From Branchiostoma floridae (lineage: Eukaryota; Chordata; Leptocardii; Amphioxiformes; Branchiostomatidae), in NCBI RefSeq assembly GCF_000003815.2, contig NC_049979.1, forward strand, positions 30,133,768-30,197,767: 64,000 bases of DNA, written 5' to 3'. The notes below the pieces were generated by a model. The model searched no databases, was not told where the DNA came from, and was given only the letters and a program-made list of their open reading frames with translations. Position 1 is the first letter of the stretch; every line of letters starts with the position of its first letter. This document shows, piece after piece, positions 35,901 through 46,029 of this stretch. The position numbers and the translations under genes are program-made.

Positions 35901-38900
35901 AAGAGCTCTTGTTAGAGCCACAAAATTTGGTGAGTTTTCCTAAAATTTTGTTGGCAACAAATTCACGAAGTTTAATGAAATTTCCTTTTTTTCATGTTGC
36001 CATTGCAACCGTTTGTTGACAGGCAGTTTTGCCCCAAATCACTAATTTCTGTTCTAACAATGTATTTTTCACGTTTATTTGCTATATTACTGCTATTTTG
36101 CTATATTACTGCTATTTTGTTTCATAATTACATATGCATAAATTTCTGCTAATTTTTGACGTCATCAGCCCAAAATCCAAGATGTTGGACTGTATGTTCA
36201 GATCAAGAATAACTAGCTCTTTATCCCTAAGGATTTGTAAATACCTGACATTTTTTCATCAAAAACCATCTAAATGAATGTATTTAGTCTATTTCCAATG
36301 TCTTGTGTAATTATTTGTTGCGAAAAAAGGATTTTTGAAAATTCAAGGAGGTGGATATAATATGGTGGAGCCCAAATGGTATCTTAGATGTGCATTGATG
36401 TTGCTATTGGCAACACTAGTGGTAACAAACATTATCCTTCTTTTATATGCACTTGTTGTTACATTTTTGGAGAAAAACTTGAAGTTGTCTAAGAATACCC
36501 TTTTTCAATGGGTCCGACCAATACAATCAAATTGATGACGTCATAATTACGTCATATTACGTCATCGTAACGTTGAACGTCTAATACTTGTCTGATATTA
36601 TGTCTAACAGGGGCAGCCCTAAGATGCCCGCTTTTTTACGGGCTCGAACTCACGGCGCGCCATCACTAGTTGCTAAAGAGTGAACAAGTTTAAATTTGAT
36701 CAATGAATTTTTAACACATTCATCTAGAGACCATACTTGAATACTGGCAAACACCGAGGGCGTTATCGTGAATATAAATTCCGATTTTGAGCTGCGTTAA
36801 ACAGTGCGCCCTAACTTGCCACGTTTTTGGAATTTGCTCTCTTCGGAAGCTGGTGCCCAATTTAGACAAACATAATATAATATAATATAATATAATATAA
36901 TTTTATGATAAGCTTAGATTAGCTTTCTTTTGGCAGTAGAAGTGTGATTGTGTGTGCTTCTGGTCTCCCGCGACGAAGGCTAAATCTTTCAAAATCCAGG
37001 TCGTGATTTCATGGGAAATGGGCGAAATGCACTGAATGCGGCGGCCCGACTAACAAAATCATTACGAAAAATGACAACGCTAAAATCACAAAAAAACTCT
37101 GTGTACGTATTGGTAACCATATTCGACATCACTCTGTGAAGGTTTATTTTCATAGACGGTACGAATCATTTGTTAGAGTAGCAAATCTTTTCGGCGTTCG
37201 CTCGTCTGCCACCTGTGGAGCCACACTCCCTGGGGAAAACAGCGACCGTGAAGCTTATGTTGTTTTTTCTATCGTCTTTTTCTCAACAAACATTAGAAGA
37301 CCAATATTTTTGGTGTTTTGTGAAGCTTTATTTCTTATGTGTATAACAGTTGTGTGGCTGTCTTTTACTGGTTGTTTATTTATGGACACGAGCAACCAAA
37401 ACCCAGTCACAGGTGACCACAGTGATTCGGCGCTACCAACATTATTGTGAAAATTCTGTATTAACACAACGGGAGGTGAATATGTGTAATTTTTTTAATA
37501 GAAAAAAAAGCTGTTGGATTGGACTTGGTTTATTTATTAATCATCATAGTCAGTGGCAACAAACACGGCCTACTTATGCATAATAAGATCAGCAAAAAAT
37601 CTGGGCATCTTAGGGCAGGGCGCATCTTAGGGCGGCGCGCATCTTAGGGCGCCCCCCGTTATATCATTTCCTAAAAATTTGGTGGCCAAACAACACGTCG
37701 TTAAGAGTTATAGGACTTAGAAGTGGAGGGCCTCAAAAGCCTACTGTATAACATTATCCATGTACGATTTTGTTTAAGTGCTTTTTCAGCTATAATACAT
37801 ATCACTGTTTCAATAATTTCGTAGTATTCTCTTTTCTAAATCTGTTCGAAATATATATGTTTTAGCAGTACGTTTACGTGTTCTTCAAGGTATTGAGAAA
37901 AATCGTTTTTGATAAAACTATGGCTTTTCTATCAAGGTTTTTTGACAGGCAGTGAAGACTACTGGACTCACCGCAGGTACAAGGGGGTTCGCGGGTTGGA
38001 TCTTCGAGACCAAGATGAGCCTGTCTTGGATGAAAACGGCACATACTCTACCCATCTGTTTGCCAGAAAAGCAACTGATATGATTTTAAAGCATGATCAA
38101 AACCAGGTAAAGTCTGCATATCATGCCTTAAGTCACCACTTTAACCCTCTAGCACACGACATTTTTTGCGACTAAAAGTACCGAGTGGGGTACAAACGGA
38201 CCACAAAATATTTTGTTCATAAAATCTCTGTTCTAATTCTTATCGGTGGTCAATTTACATACATTGCTTCGTCAATGTAAGAGGAATATTTTGACATATT
38301 TAGGTGTTGCTAATTTCACTCATCATTATAAATTAAGCAAAACATCAGATGGGCCACTTTTTGCACTAAACCTATTCTGACCAGAGAGGGTAATTTTGAG
38401 GCCCTCAGCAACTTTTATGTCGCATAACTCGTGAACGTCTAGTGCTAAAGCTACGAAACTTGGTGATATATCACAAAAAATTGTTAGCAAATATCTTTTT
38501 GTCGATAAAATAGGTTTATCATTTTTCCGGGTTGCCATGGCACAACACAAAAAAGGTCGAATGCTTGAGGGATAAAGTAAAGTCTGACAAATGATACTTT
38601 CAGATCTTAATCAGCCAGTAGAACATTCGTGGAATACCAATATCTCCTAAGAGAATTCCAAAATCTTGTGTATGTGTATACATTTTGCCTTTGTGATACA
38701 TTCTCGTACTCGGTTGCTCAAAATTTCCCCGAAGTGCGTTCACCAACCTCTTCATTAATTCTTATAGCCGATGTTCCTGTACTTGCCATTTCAAGCTGTA
38801 CACGGACCACTCCAAGTTCCAGAGAAATATTTACAGGAGTACATGCATATAAACTTTACTGTTGATCGGATATATGCAGCTCAGGTGACAGCTATGGACG

Positions 38901-41900
38901 AAGCAGTTGGAAACGTTACTAACGCCTTGAAAAACAGTGGTCTGTGGGAAAATACGGTGCTAATATTTTCTACTGGTGGGTAATAATATTCTATTTTTTT
39001 TAGAACTTGAGGAAACCGGTGATATAGATGTTGATTGTCGTAGCTTAAAATGACTACCACATGATCGTGAGACATGATTGAATACGCAAAATCTAGCATA
39101 CGTGACTCATCAATATGAACTTCGTGTTTTATGTTTCTCACTTTTATATGTATTCTGTTGTTCAATATAGGTTTTATTACTTTATTACTGTAACAGTAAG
39201 GTTAAAAAGGTAGAAGTTAGAAACTTAGTTCCTATGTATGTTTTTTTTTTGTAATCGCAATATCCAAGTTCTATCTGAATTTAATCCAATGTTACCTATA
39301 GACAATGGGGCAAGGAGACATACAGGAAGTAACTGGCCCCTGAGAGGATGGAAAAATACGCTATGGGAGGGAGGAGTACGAGGTGTCGGTTTTGTCAACA
39401 GCAACCTGCTAAAGAGAAAAGGAAAGACAAGTGACGCTCTAATCCATATTTCTGATTGGTTTCCTACTTTACTTCGCATTTCCGACGGATCCACAACAGG
39501 CACCAAGCCCCTGGATGGATTTGATGTCTGGGATGCTATAAGGTATCACGCAAGCTATATTGTACTTCAGATTGCAATATGTTCTAATATTGATATCAAA
39601 AATAGATAAGCCTTTTTAAATCAACTGCCACAGAGTCTTTAGATACTTTGATTTGGACCCCGTATATATACTAAAAGTTAAAGTTTATAAATTTATTCAT
39701 TTCTACACTCTCTGCTAGTCTTGGTTACTCTCGATCGGTAAGTCTCTTCAAACAGTTTTTTTTTTTTTTCAAAAATTCCCTTCATACAAAAATAAATGAA
39801 TATCATTGATATTTAAGTGATAAAATTACAAATAGATAACGTATCCTTTCATGTTGGTCAACTGAAAAATTACACAATAAATCAAAAGAAACTGTCAATC
39901 AGACAAGTGTGCAAATGTGTCTGGTTCTTAGCTCCAAAATCATTTTTCTATTTGCTTGGACGGTGTGGCACTTAACACTGTTACTTACTTATAGTACAGA
40001 CAACAGGTTAATGTAATATTTCCTTTTACCTTCAGGACCGAATTCAGGTATCCATTTGTAAAGAACACCTGGGTGGACTGAGGAAGATAGTGTTAAGTGC
40101 ATTTCCCAACGTAAGGGGTACAGCCCAAGAGAGTATTTCCAGCCAAGAACCTAGAGTAGTGAATTTAACATGACACAAGCAGTATAGCTGCTCAGTTTTA
40201 GAGTAAAGCCTCCTGATTTATGAAAAAAAGAACTATTGTACATTTCCTAAAATCAAGGTTTAAGCCCTTAAAACATATTTTCAAAACATCTACTTTACAC
40301 TTTTAGCGTAAGATTAAACATTGGTCTAAATTTGTGATTTTCGTAACTTTGACGCAGCTGCAAATGTTAATGACAAGCTCACATTTGTAGGGAATTGCAT
40401 ACAATTCGCTTGTTCTGTTAGCTTTGGGGGGAAAACGGTATTAGAAAGGCATGTAAATTTGATGTGCAAAATGTTAGCCAAATCCAGTCTTTGCCTTGAG
40501 TATTATTGCTTTATTTTTACAGGCATCTAATTTGGCTTGGTAATGTGCATACCGGTTTAACAAATAAACTTTAACCCTCAAGCACCCGACCTTTTTTTGC
40601 GACAAAACCTTTTGTTCATAAAATCTCAGTTTAACCCTATTCAGACAGGGCTTTTTTGGTCATCCCTGGACGGGGGGGGTCCTTTGGAGGCCCTCCACTT
40701 CTAAGTCCTATAACTCTAACAAGACGTGCCGTAGGGCCACCAAATAATTAGGACATGATATAGACATAATATCTGACCAGTATGTGATGTTTGAAGTTAC
40801 GTTGACGTAAGATGACGTAATTATGACGTCATCAATTTGATTATATTGGCCGGACCCATGAAAAAAGGGTATTCTCAGAAAACTTCAAGTTATGCTACAA
40901 AAATGTAACAACAAGTGCAGATAACATAATAATTATGTTTATTACGACTTGCGTTGCCAATCGCAACATCAATGACGTCAAAATGACGTCATAAAATGAC
41001 GTCATGCACATCTAGGATACGAGTTGGGCTCCGCCATATTATATCCACCACCGTGAATTTTTAAAAATACTTTTTTGCAACAAATAATCACAAAGGGCAA
41101 TGTAAATAGACTAGAGTCCTTCATTTAGATGGTTTTTGATGAAAAAATATCAGGTAGCTACAAATTTTAAGAGATAATTAGCTTGTTATTCTTGATCTAG
41201 CCATACGGTCCGCCATCTTTGATTTGGGGCTGATGACGTCATCTAATTAACATAATTTATGCATATATAATTTTCAAATAATGCTTAATAATATAAGATT
41301 TTATTTATGTAACAAAATAGTAGTAATATAGCAAATAAATGTGAAAAATACATTGTTAGAACCAAAAATAGTGATTTGGGCAAAACTGCCTGTCAACAAA
41401 CGGTTGCTATGGTAACACGAAAACACTTTGTCAAACTTCGTAAAATTGTTGCCAACAATATTTTAGGAAAACTCACCAAATTTAGTGGCTCTAGCGTAAG
41501 TCGTTCTGACATTATAGGACATCAAATTTCGGGCGGGCTCAAAAGCCCCCCCCCCCGTCTGAATAGGGTTAAATTCTTATCGGTGATCACTGTACCTCAA
41601 TTGCTTCGTCTAGATAAGATGAATATTTTGAGATGCTAAGGTGTTGCTAATTCCAGCTTATCATCATAATTTATGATCTGAAGGTCCACGATTTTCCCCA
41701 GACCTATTCTGAAAGTGGACCTTTGAGGCTTTCAACAACTTTTATGTCGCAGAACTCATGGATAGGTAGTGCTAATGCTGCGAAACTTGGCAATGTATCA
41801 CAAATATTTGAAACATTTTTTTTCAATAACGTAGGTTTGAATTTCATGGGTTGCCATGGTAACAAATTTTTGATAGGCATATATTAGCCAATATTGATTT

Positions 41901-44721
41901 CAAACAAGGTTTTCTTGGTAAGCTACACTTGTTTTCTTACAACGTTTAATTTCTATAAAATTCAATGTAATTTTCATGATTAAAAATTAATTATTTATGC
42001 TTATTTCATGACGTCATTGGTCAAAATCCAAGATGGCCGCACTAATTAGCTAAACGACGTCATAATGTCACATTATAAGGTGATGACACAGAGGTTTTTG
42101 TTAGGATTTAATTTCAATTTTATCATCCTCTGAAAGTTTGGTAGTCATACAATAGGTAGTTAAGAAGTAAGTTTCAAAAGTTTGTTTTAAAAACTACACA
42201 TTTTTGCTGGGGTCTTTAGGAGAAGGTTTAAAACATATTGACGGAAAAAGTCACTGAATGATTTTTTTTCTTTAGATCCAAATAGTTTAAATGGCACTAC
42301 AGAATTTAGGCTTGGGTCTAAATGGACCCCGATGGTGTGTTTGAGGGTTAACAATCAATAGAAAATATACAATCAGACACAGGTTAAATTTTTTCTTTAA
42401 AATGAAATCTAATTTGAAATGCTATTTCCATCTTTTTTTTTTTCTAGCAAAGGAAAGACTTCTCCTAGGAAGGAACTACTACACAATATTGATCCATTTT
42501 ATGACGACCAGACTGGATCATACTCGCCTTTGTCTTATGATAACATTTTTAACACATCCTCGTACTCTGCACTTCGATCTGGGGACTGGAAGTTATTGAC
42601 GGGATACCAGGGTGAGTGACAAACATGTCTCTTTTTAAATCTAAAAAATACATTTGGATACATCCATTTCCTTTTTAACAATGAATGATATAACAAAAAA
42701 TGGCCTATTACATAAAGTAACGCAAGAGCATGGTTGGAACTGCAGTGTAATGTTTACGTTCCAGAAGATAAATAACTCAAGGAAATTTAAACCAGCAGAA
42801 ACAGGAGTTATACTACAGATGATTATCTAAACATAGACTACTATAGGTAAGAAATATGTCCGGAAAACAGGAAAATAAACAATAACGGGGGGGGATACTT
42901 AGGTGTGCTATCGTTCTTAAACATCTTTTTTTAACTGATTAATGACCAGCAATTTTATTGTACTTGTACTTATTTTGTCAAAATCTGTCTAAAAAGATGT
43001 CGCTGTCTTGTAAAGGGTTAGGAGCCGACTACGGTGCTGAAAGGGAATGGGGCTGACATTCGGTGCAAATGTAACCTCAATACGAACATTTTCTCAGATG
43101 TGGTTATTAACCAATCTCACCGGGAAGAGACTTACTAGACTTAGTACAAAGATGAACATTTGCATGAAGTAAGGATAGTCATGTATTTCAAAGGACACAG
43201 GGTCAATACCATAAGAGATTTAAAGCCCGGAGCCTCTTGACTCTGAGCAGTTACAAAGATAAAAGCTTAGAAATAGGGAGCATCGCCTGCAGTTTATCAT
43301 TGGCGCAGTTTGATAATTGATAATCTAACATGGCATGAAAAGCGGGAGTTACCAATAGCGACAGATGTCAGGTTTCTTTTGCGTTTTATGCCAGGGGTCA
43401 TGGTTAACTGACGTATGTAGAATTTCAGCTATTGTAAAGGCCAGCATTCCCAGACGTATTCATCTGAATTTATCAATACGTGATTACAAAATAGCTTAAA
43501 CTGACATCGAGTTAATTTGCAAAATCATGCCCAAAGGCTTATTGCAGAAACATTCTCGAGGGAAACAAAATACAATTTAGGACATAGCACTAATGTTCAA
43601 TTAGCTGAAGTTGCATCTTATTATTTGATTTGACTTCTTCTTAGAAGGCAGTGGTTAATGAACTGTCCCACACCCTGCAAACTAAGTGGGTTTTGTGACT
43701 TCAGTAAAAATGAAGTCTTTTGGTGATGACCTAGGTTGCAAAAACTGGGTGAAATTGTAGCTATTGTTTGGAATAATCGGTTTCTTTCAACCTCATAGTG
43801 AGGACACTGACTAAAAATGTTTTTCATTTTCCACCTCATTCATTGAGCAATATTAAAAAAAAAACTTTCGTTTACAGGCAGCTTTTTATAGTGGCCTCTA
43901 TTGATCTCCAATGGGTGTGCACTATTCTTAATTTACATATGGCGCACCTTTCATCAAACTTATTAAGTTACAGATAATGTTCCATTGAGTACTTAGATTT
44001 TACACTTTTGCAAAACCTTAACAAACTATTATCTACAGATAATTAGTGTAAGAACAATTGAACATACATATCAATCAGCCTTTTCTTTAACAAAGTACAT
44101 ATGTTCTTACCATATGATGTAGGGTAAATAGTGTTCCATAAGATAGAATGAATAGCCTGAATTATCTAAGATTTCTTTAATATGACGCGGCCACTATTTT
44201 CTATATTGTGTTGTTGACAGAGTAGTGCGTCCACATGTAATAGTTGTGTAGAGATGTCCAGTTGCTTCAGCCTTAGGCAGTATTTCCCTTCGCGGACGGA
44301 TACATCAATATGTGTTGTAAACCATATGAAATGCAGATCGGAGTGGCTACAATTAAAGCCGTAATCGTTAATACCAGGATGATTAACGGTGTGCCTTTTC
44401 AGAGAAATTCATTTATTTTAAATGTGTCGGTATGTACAATTATGGGCTGTATTTTCAGGAGCTGGTTGGAACAGGCGACGGCCATATAACCATGAATTTG
44501 AAGAGTCACCAGATCCACCTAACAAACGCCTTTGGCTGTTCAATGTTCGCGAAGACCCAGGGGAGAGAAACGATCTGTCTAAGATGCATCCTGACATTGT
44601 ACAAGACTTATTGGAGAAGTTAGCCGTATACAACAAAACGGCCGTACCAATATTTTGGCCAGATCCTGACCCAAGAATGAACCCTCAGCTGCACGGGGAT
44701 GTTTTTGGACCTTGGCTGTAG
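29732..44721 (+). CDS. ARSB: arylsulfatase B-like sulfatase, gene B (nine exons, in-frame stop in exon 2)
   Basis: Exons: 29732-29901, 30031-30153, 32315-32405, 34587-34773, 37937-38106, 38768-38975, 39302-39542, 42448-42611, 44459-44721. The joined frame is 538 residues, with the same intron phases as gene A. Residues 24-39 form a membrane anchor or signal ([15 protein letters not shown]). Asp77-Asp78 and CSPSR (115-119) bind metal and supply formylglycine; Lys169, His171, His259, Asp317-Asn318 and Lys334 are in place. The usual DNGG is DNGA. Codon 68 is TAA (30062-30064) where gene A has Lys, just before [10 protein letters not shown]. All other exons are open with good splice sites, which suggests a recent null allele, a base error, or a young pseudogene. 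Likely enzyme, if intact: sulfate-ester hydrolase of glycosaminoglycans or glycolipids in the secretory/lysosomal pathway. Confidence 0.87.
30031..30153 (+). CDS. ARSB: gene B exon 2 with in-frame TAA
   Basis: After [10 protein letters not shown] the frame has TAA (30062-30064) and then [19 protein letters not shown]. It is exactly 123 bases as in gene A, so the stop is a substitution, not an indel. No alternative acceptor after the stop keeps the PN start of the fold. Confidence 0.9.
31083..31792. mobile_element. TA-flanked GAGTCCATTCCAAG MITE, second copy
   Basis: TA-GAGTCCATTCCAAGACACCA at the left and TCTTGGAATGGACTC-TA at the right. Nearly collinear with 7788-8489. A shared small ORF is a by-product of the repeat similarity. 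Confidence 0.82.
32029..32112. repeat. local inverted duplication (hairpin) inside the MITE
   Basis: GTTTTGCTAAAATATTGCTGG and its near reverse complement CCAACAATATTTTAGCAAAAC enclose paired AATTTCAAGAAGTT/AACTTCTTGAAA arms. Other copies have only the right arm. Confidence 0.6.
32315..32405 (+). CDS. ARSB: gene B exon 3 (formylglycine exon)
   Basis: CSPSR codons begin at 32364. Against gene A exon 3 only two of 91 bases differ (CCCATA versus CCTGTA), giving one Ile/Val change. Confidence 0.95.
32439..33365. mobile_element. full-length TTAA-flanked MITE, CACTCAAACCGCC / GGTTTGAGGG termini
   Basis: TTAA 32439-32442 and 33362-33365. Termini pair as ACTCAAACCGCC with GGTGGTTTGAGGG. GGGTCAAAACTGACTCC and GGGTCAGTTCTGACCCC hairpins lie near both ends. 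The interior has ACGCCATCTTGGATTTTGAC and TGATGACGTCATCAAATTAG (about 32813-32852). It begins 34 bases after the exon 3 donor of gene B. Confidence 0.75.
33480..34520 (-). mobile_element. inverted, end-less copy of the CCCTATTCAGACC MITE
   Basis: Reverse-complement matches to the 27262 copy: TTTGTTGACAGGCA, TTTGATGACGTCATCAGCCC, ACATAATATGGCGGAGCCCA and ATTACGTCAACATAGCGTC. Terminal repeats are not visible. Internal DNA at 33740-34080 does not match. Confidence 0.45.
34587..34773 (+). CDS. ARSB: gene B exon 4
   Basis: [20 protein letters not shown] then GF. 187 bases; about 39 differences from gene A exon 4 by hand count. Confidence 0.95.
35619..35728 (+). repeat. short retroposon-like block with (GAAC)n end
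   Basis: Contains GCCCCGTAGAGGAG, AAAAGCCTGTTGAGTCAGC, a CTGCCCCTACGGCTGATT partner of the first part, and ends GGGACGAACGAACG. Looks like a SINE/LINE 3' tail inserted in MITE-like DNA (flanking TTACGTCATAATAAT on the left and GTCATAATAAT on the right). Confidence 0.4.
36608..37660. mobile_element. nested element with AC(A/G)GGGG...CCCTAAGATGC termini
   Basis: Left: ACAGGGGCAGCCCTAAGATG. Right, inverted: ACGGGGGGCGCCCTAAGATG. The flanks are TA on both sides when compared with the uninterrupted paralogue near 56080. The right end has three tandem GCATCTTAGGGC units at 37604-37650. No transposase ORF was recognised; a 104-codon frame at 37136-37450 has no known match. Confidence 0.55.
36870..36903. 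repeat. (ATAAT)n microsatellite
   Basis: About six TAATA/ATAAT pentamer units. Confidence 0.95.
37937..38106 (+). CDS. ARSB: gene B exon 5
   Basis: [13 protein letters not shown] and [16 protein letters not shown]; acceptor ATCAAG|GT, donor CAG|GTAAAG. 170 bases. Confidence 0.92.
38141..38560. mobile_element. truncated CCCTCTAGCAC MITE in gene B intron 5
   Basis: TTAACCCTCTAGCACACGAC then the same interior as 28444-29216 up to the CATTTTTCCGGGTTGCCATGG segment, where it stops. Confidence 0.55.
38768..38975 (+). CDS. ARSB: gene B exon 6
   Basis: [20 protein letters not shown] and [19 protein letters not shown], His259. 208 bases. Confidence 0.95.
39302..39542 (+). CDS. ARSB: gene B exon 7
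   Basis: Begins [19 protein letters not shown]: calcium ligands Asp317 and Asn318 and active-site Lys334 are kept, but Gly of DNGG is Ala320. Then [22 protein letters not shown] and [13 protein letters not shown]. Confidence 0.95.
40571..42351. mobile_element. CCCTCAAGCACC MITE carrying a nested CCCTATTCAGACAGGGC MITE
   Basis: Outer ends TTAA 40571-40574 and 42348-42351 with CCCTCAAGCACCCGAC and GTGTGTTTGAGGG. Sequence up to AATCTCAGT and from ATTCTTATCGGTGATCAC is contiguous in the 28444 copy. In gene B intron 7. Confidence 0.8.
40631..41572. mobile_element. full-length TTAA MITE nested at 40631-41572
   Basis: TTAA both sides, 942 bases, termini CCCTATTCAGACAGGGC and CCCGTCTGAATAGGG. TGACGTCA at 40824, 40973, 40984, 40997 and 41234, matching the spacing in the 27262 copy. 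Confidence 0.88.
42448..42611 (+). CDS. ARSB: gene B exon 8
   Basis: [19 protein letters not shown] and [15 protein letters not shown]. 164 bases; strong T-rich acceptor. Confidence 0.94.
43621..43839 (-). pseudogene. extreme 3' end of a CR1-like LINE in gene B intron 8
   Basis: Minus frame: [15 protein letters not shown] and [20 protein letters not shown] then CLLRRSQIK. It parallels the end of the LINE at 6512-7583 (FLLKSQNP...). Confidence 0.65.
44459..44721 (+). CDS. ARSB: gene B exon 9 (C-terminus)
   Basis: [19 protein letters not shown] through [13 protein letters not shown] at 44719-44721. Confidence 0.95.
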
Positions 44722-44980
44722 AGGCGGTACAAAAGGTTGCATTATCATGATATACCAGTATATATACTTCATTCTGGGAGGCGATAACCCTCACTGTGTA
44801 CAAGTAGGCAAATATATCCACGAATGTTTATACCGTAGAACTAATAGTGTTAATGACATGCTAGACCATATATGTTGATTTAATCATACCTATAGATATC
44901 CATATATTTGTGTTTAGTTGTACTGTAAGTAGTTGTTATACATGTAGACCTTACGAAAGTCGCTGTACTTTTGTCGTGTC

Positions 44981-44986
44981 AATAAA
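44981..44986 (+). promoter_or_regulatory. polyadenylation signal of gene B
   Basis: AATAAA 260 bases after the stop, followed within about 20 bases by GT-rich sequence. Confidence 0.5.
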
Positions 44987-45150
44987 GATTGTATATAGGC
45001 AAGTATCAGCATAAGATGAAAATTTGTGTTTGAAGTGTTTGAACTGTTTTTGTTTAGTAGATAATATTTCAGTTGTCCTTGCATCTATTTCAATGTATCA
45101 TATATCTACGGAAAGCGTGTTTAAATCCCTTTCCCATGACTTCAGGAACA

Positions 45151-46028
45151 TTAACCCTATCGAGATTGGGCTTTTTTTGGCATTCCCTGGACGGGGGTGG
45201 GGGGGTGACTCATTCGGCCCCCTTCCTATATTCAAAACGGCTTACTGTAATATCACAAAATTTGCAGGGGGTGTTATGCTTGTCAATTTTTATAATTCCT
45301 GAAATTTTATATCTTTATGACGTAATTTATTGATTTTTTTTGCTTAAACGGGGAATTTCCATAATACCTAAACATCTCACACAAAAACTTACCAATAAAG
45401 GCTCCTTATCACAATTTAAGTGTTATGAGACTTCTGTTGTCAGAAGCTGACGCAACGACGTCAAAATGACGTCAAATCCACCATCTTGGATTATCAACCT
45501 AAAATGTCTTAAGACTTTTTTTTCAACATAAGATGGTAAAAAATCGTGAAAATGGATTAAAAACGTCCACATCAATGTTTTCTGTAAAAAAATACCAAGT
45601 AGTGTTGAATTCCGAGTGAAAATAAGCAGGTTCTATATTTCATCATGATATTGGCGGCCATCTTGGATTTTGACCAATTACATCATCTCATTAGCATAAT
45701 TCATGGGTATTTAATTACAAATGTTCAACTTAGATGTGTTAGACATCAAAGATATAAGTAAAGACGTTTAGTTTAGCAAGAAGTCTTGAAAACACATTGT
45801 TCAAACCAAAATGAGAATTTTTTTTTAATTTGCCTTTCAGAAACCCGTTGAAATTGCACACGAAAAATTATAAACTTAGTTTATATTTTATTAAAATTGT
45901 TGCCAACTATATTCTAGGAGAATTTACAAAGTTTGGTTGTTCCAGCACAAGATGTTCGGGAGCTATACGACGTCAAAGTTGGCGCAGGCCCTTTAACCCT
46001 CCCCCCTCCCCCAGTCCGGACAGGGGTA
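45151..46028. mobile_element. uninterrupted TTAA/CCCTATCGAGATTGGGC MITE
   Basis: TTAA 45151-45154; right end CCAGTCCGGACAGGG followed by a decayed GTAC. The reference copy for recognising the insertions in 6149-8691. TTGGCGGCCATCTTGG at about 45652-45667. Confidence 0.7.
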
Positions 46029-46029
46029 C

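Larger units (their letters stand above)
35822..37745 (-). mobile_element. inverted CCCTATTCAGACC-family MITE split by another element
   Basis: Starts TTTACCCTATTCAGAGG and runs antisense to the 27262 copy up to ATTATGTCTA near 36608. It resumes at TATATCATTTCCTAAAAATT (about 37660) and continues through AGTGGAGGGCCTCAAAAGCC. The intervening 1.05 kb is foreign. Confidence 0.65.

Noticed and set aside
37136-37450. 104-codon ORF as a transposase
   Set aside because: No catalytic acidic residues in a known spacing and no recognised domain; it sits in a nested MITE-like element.
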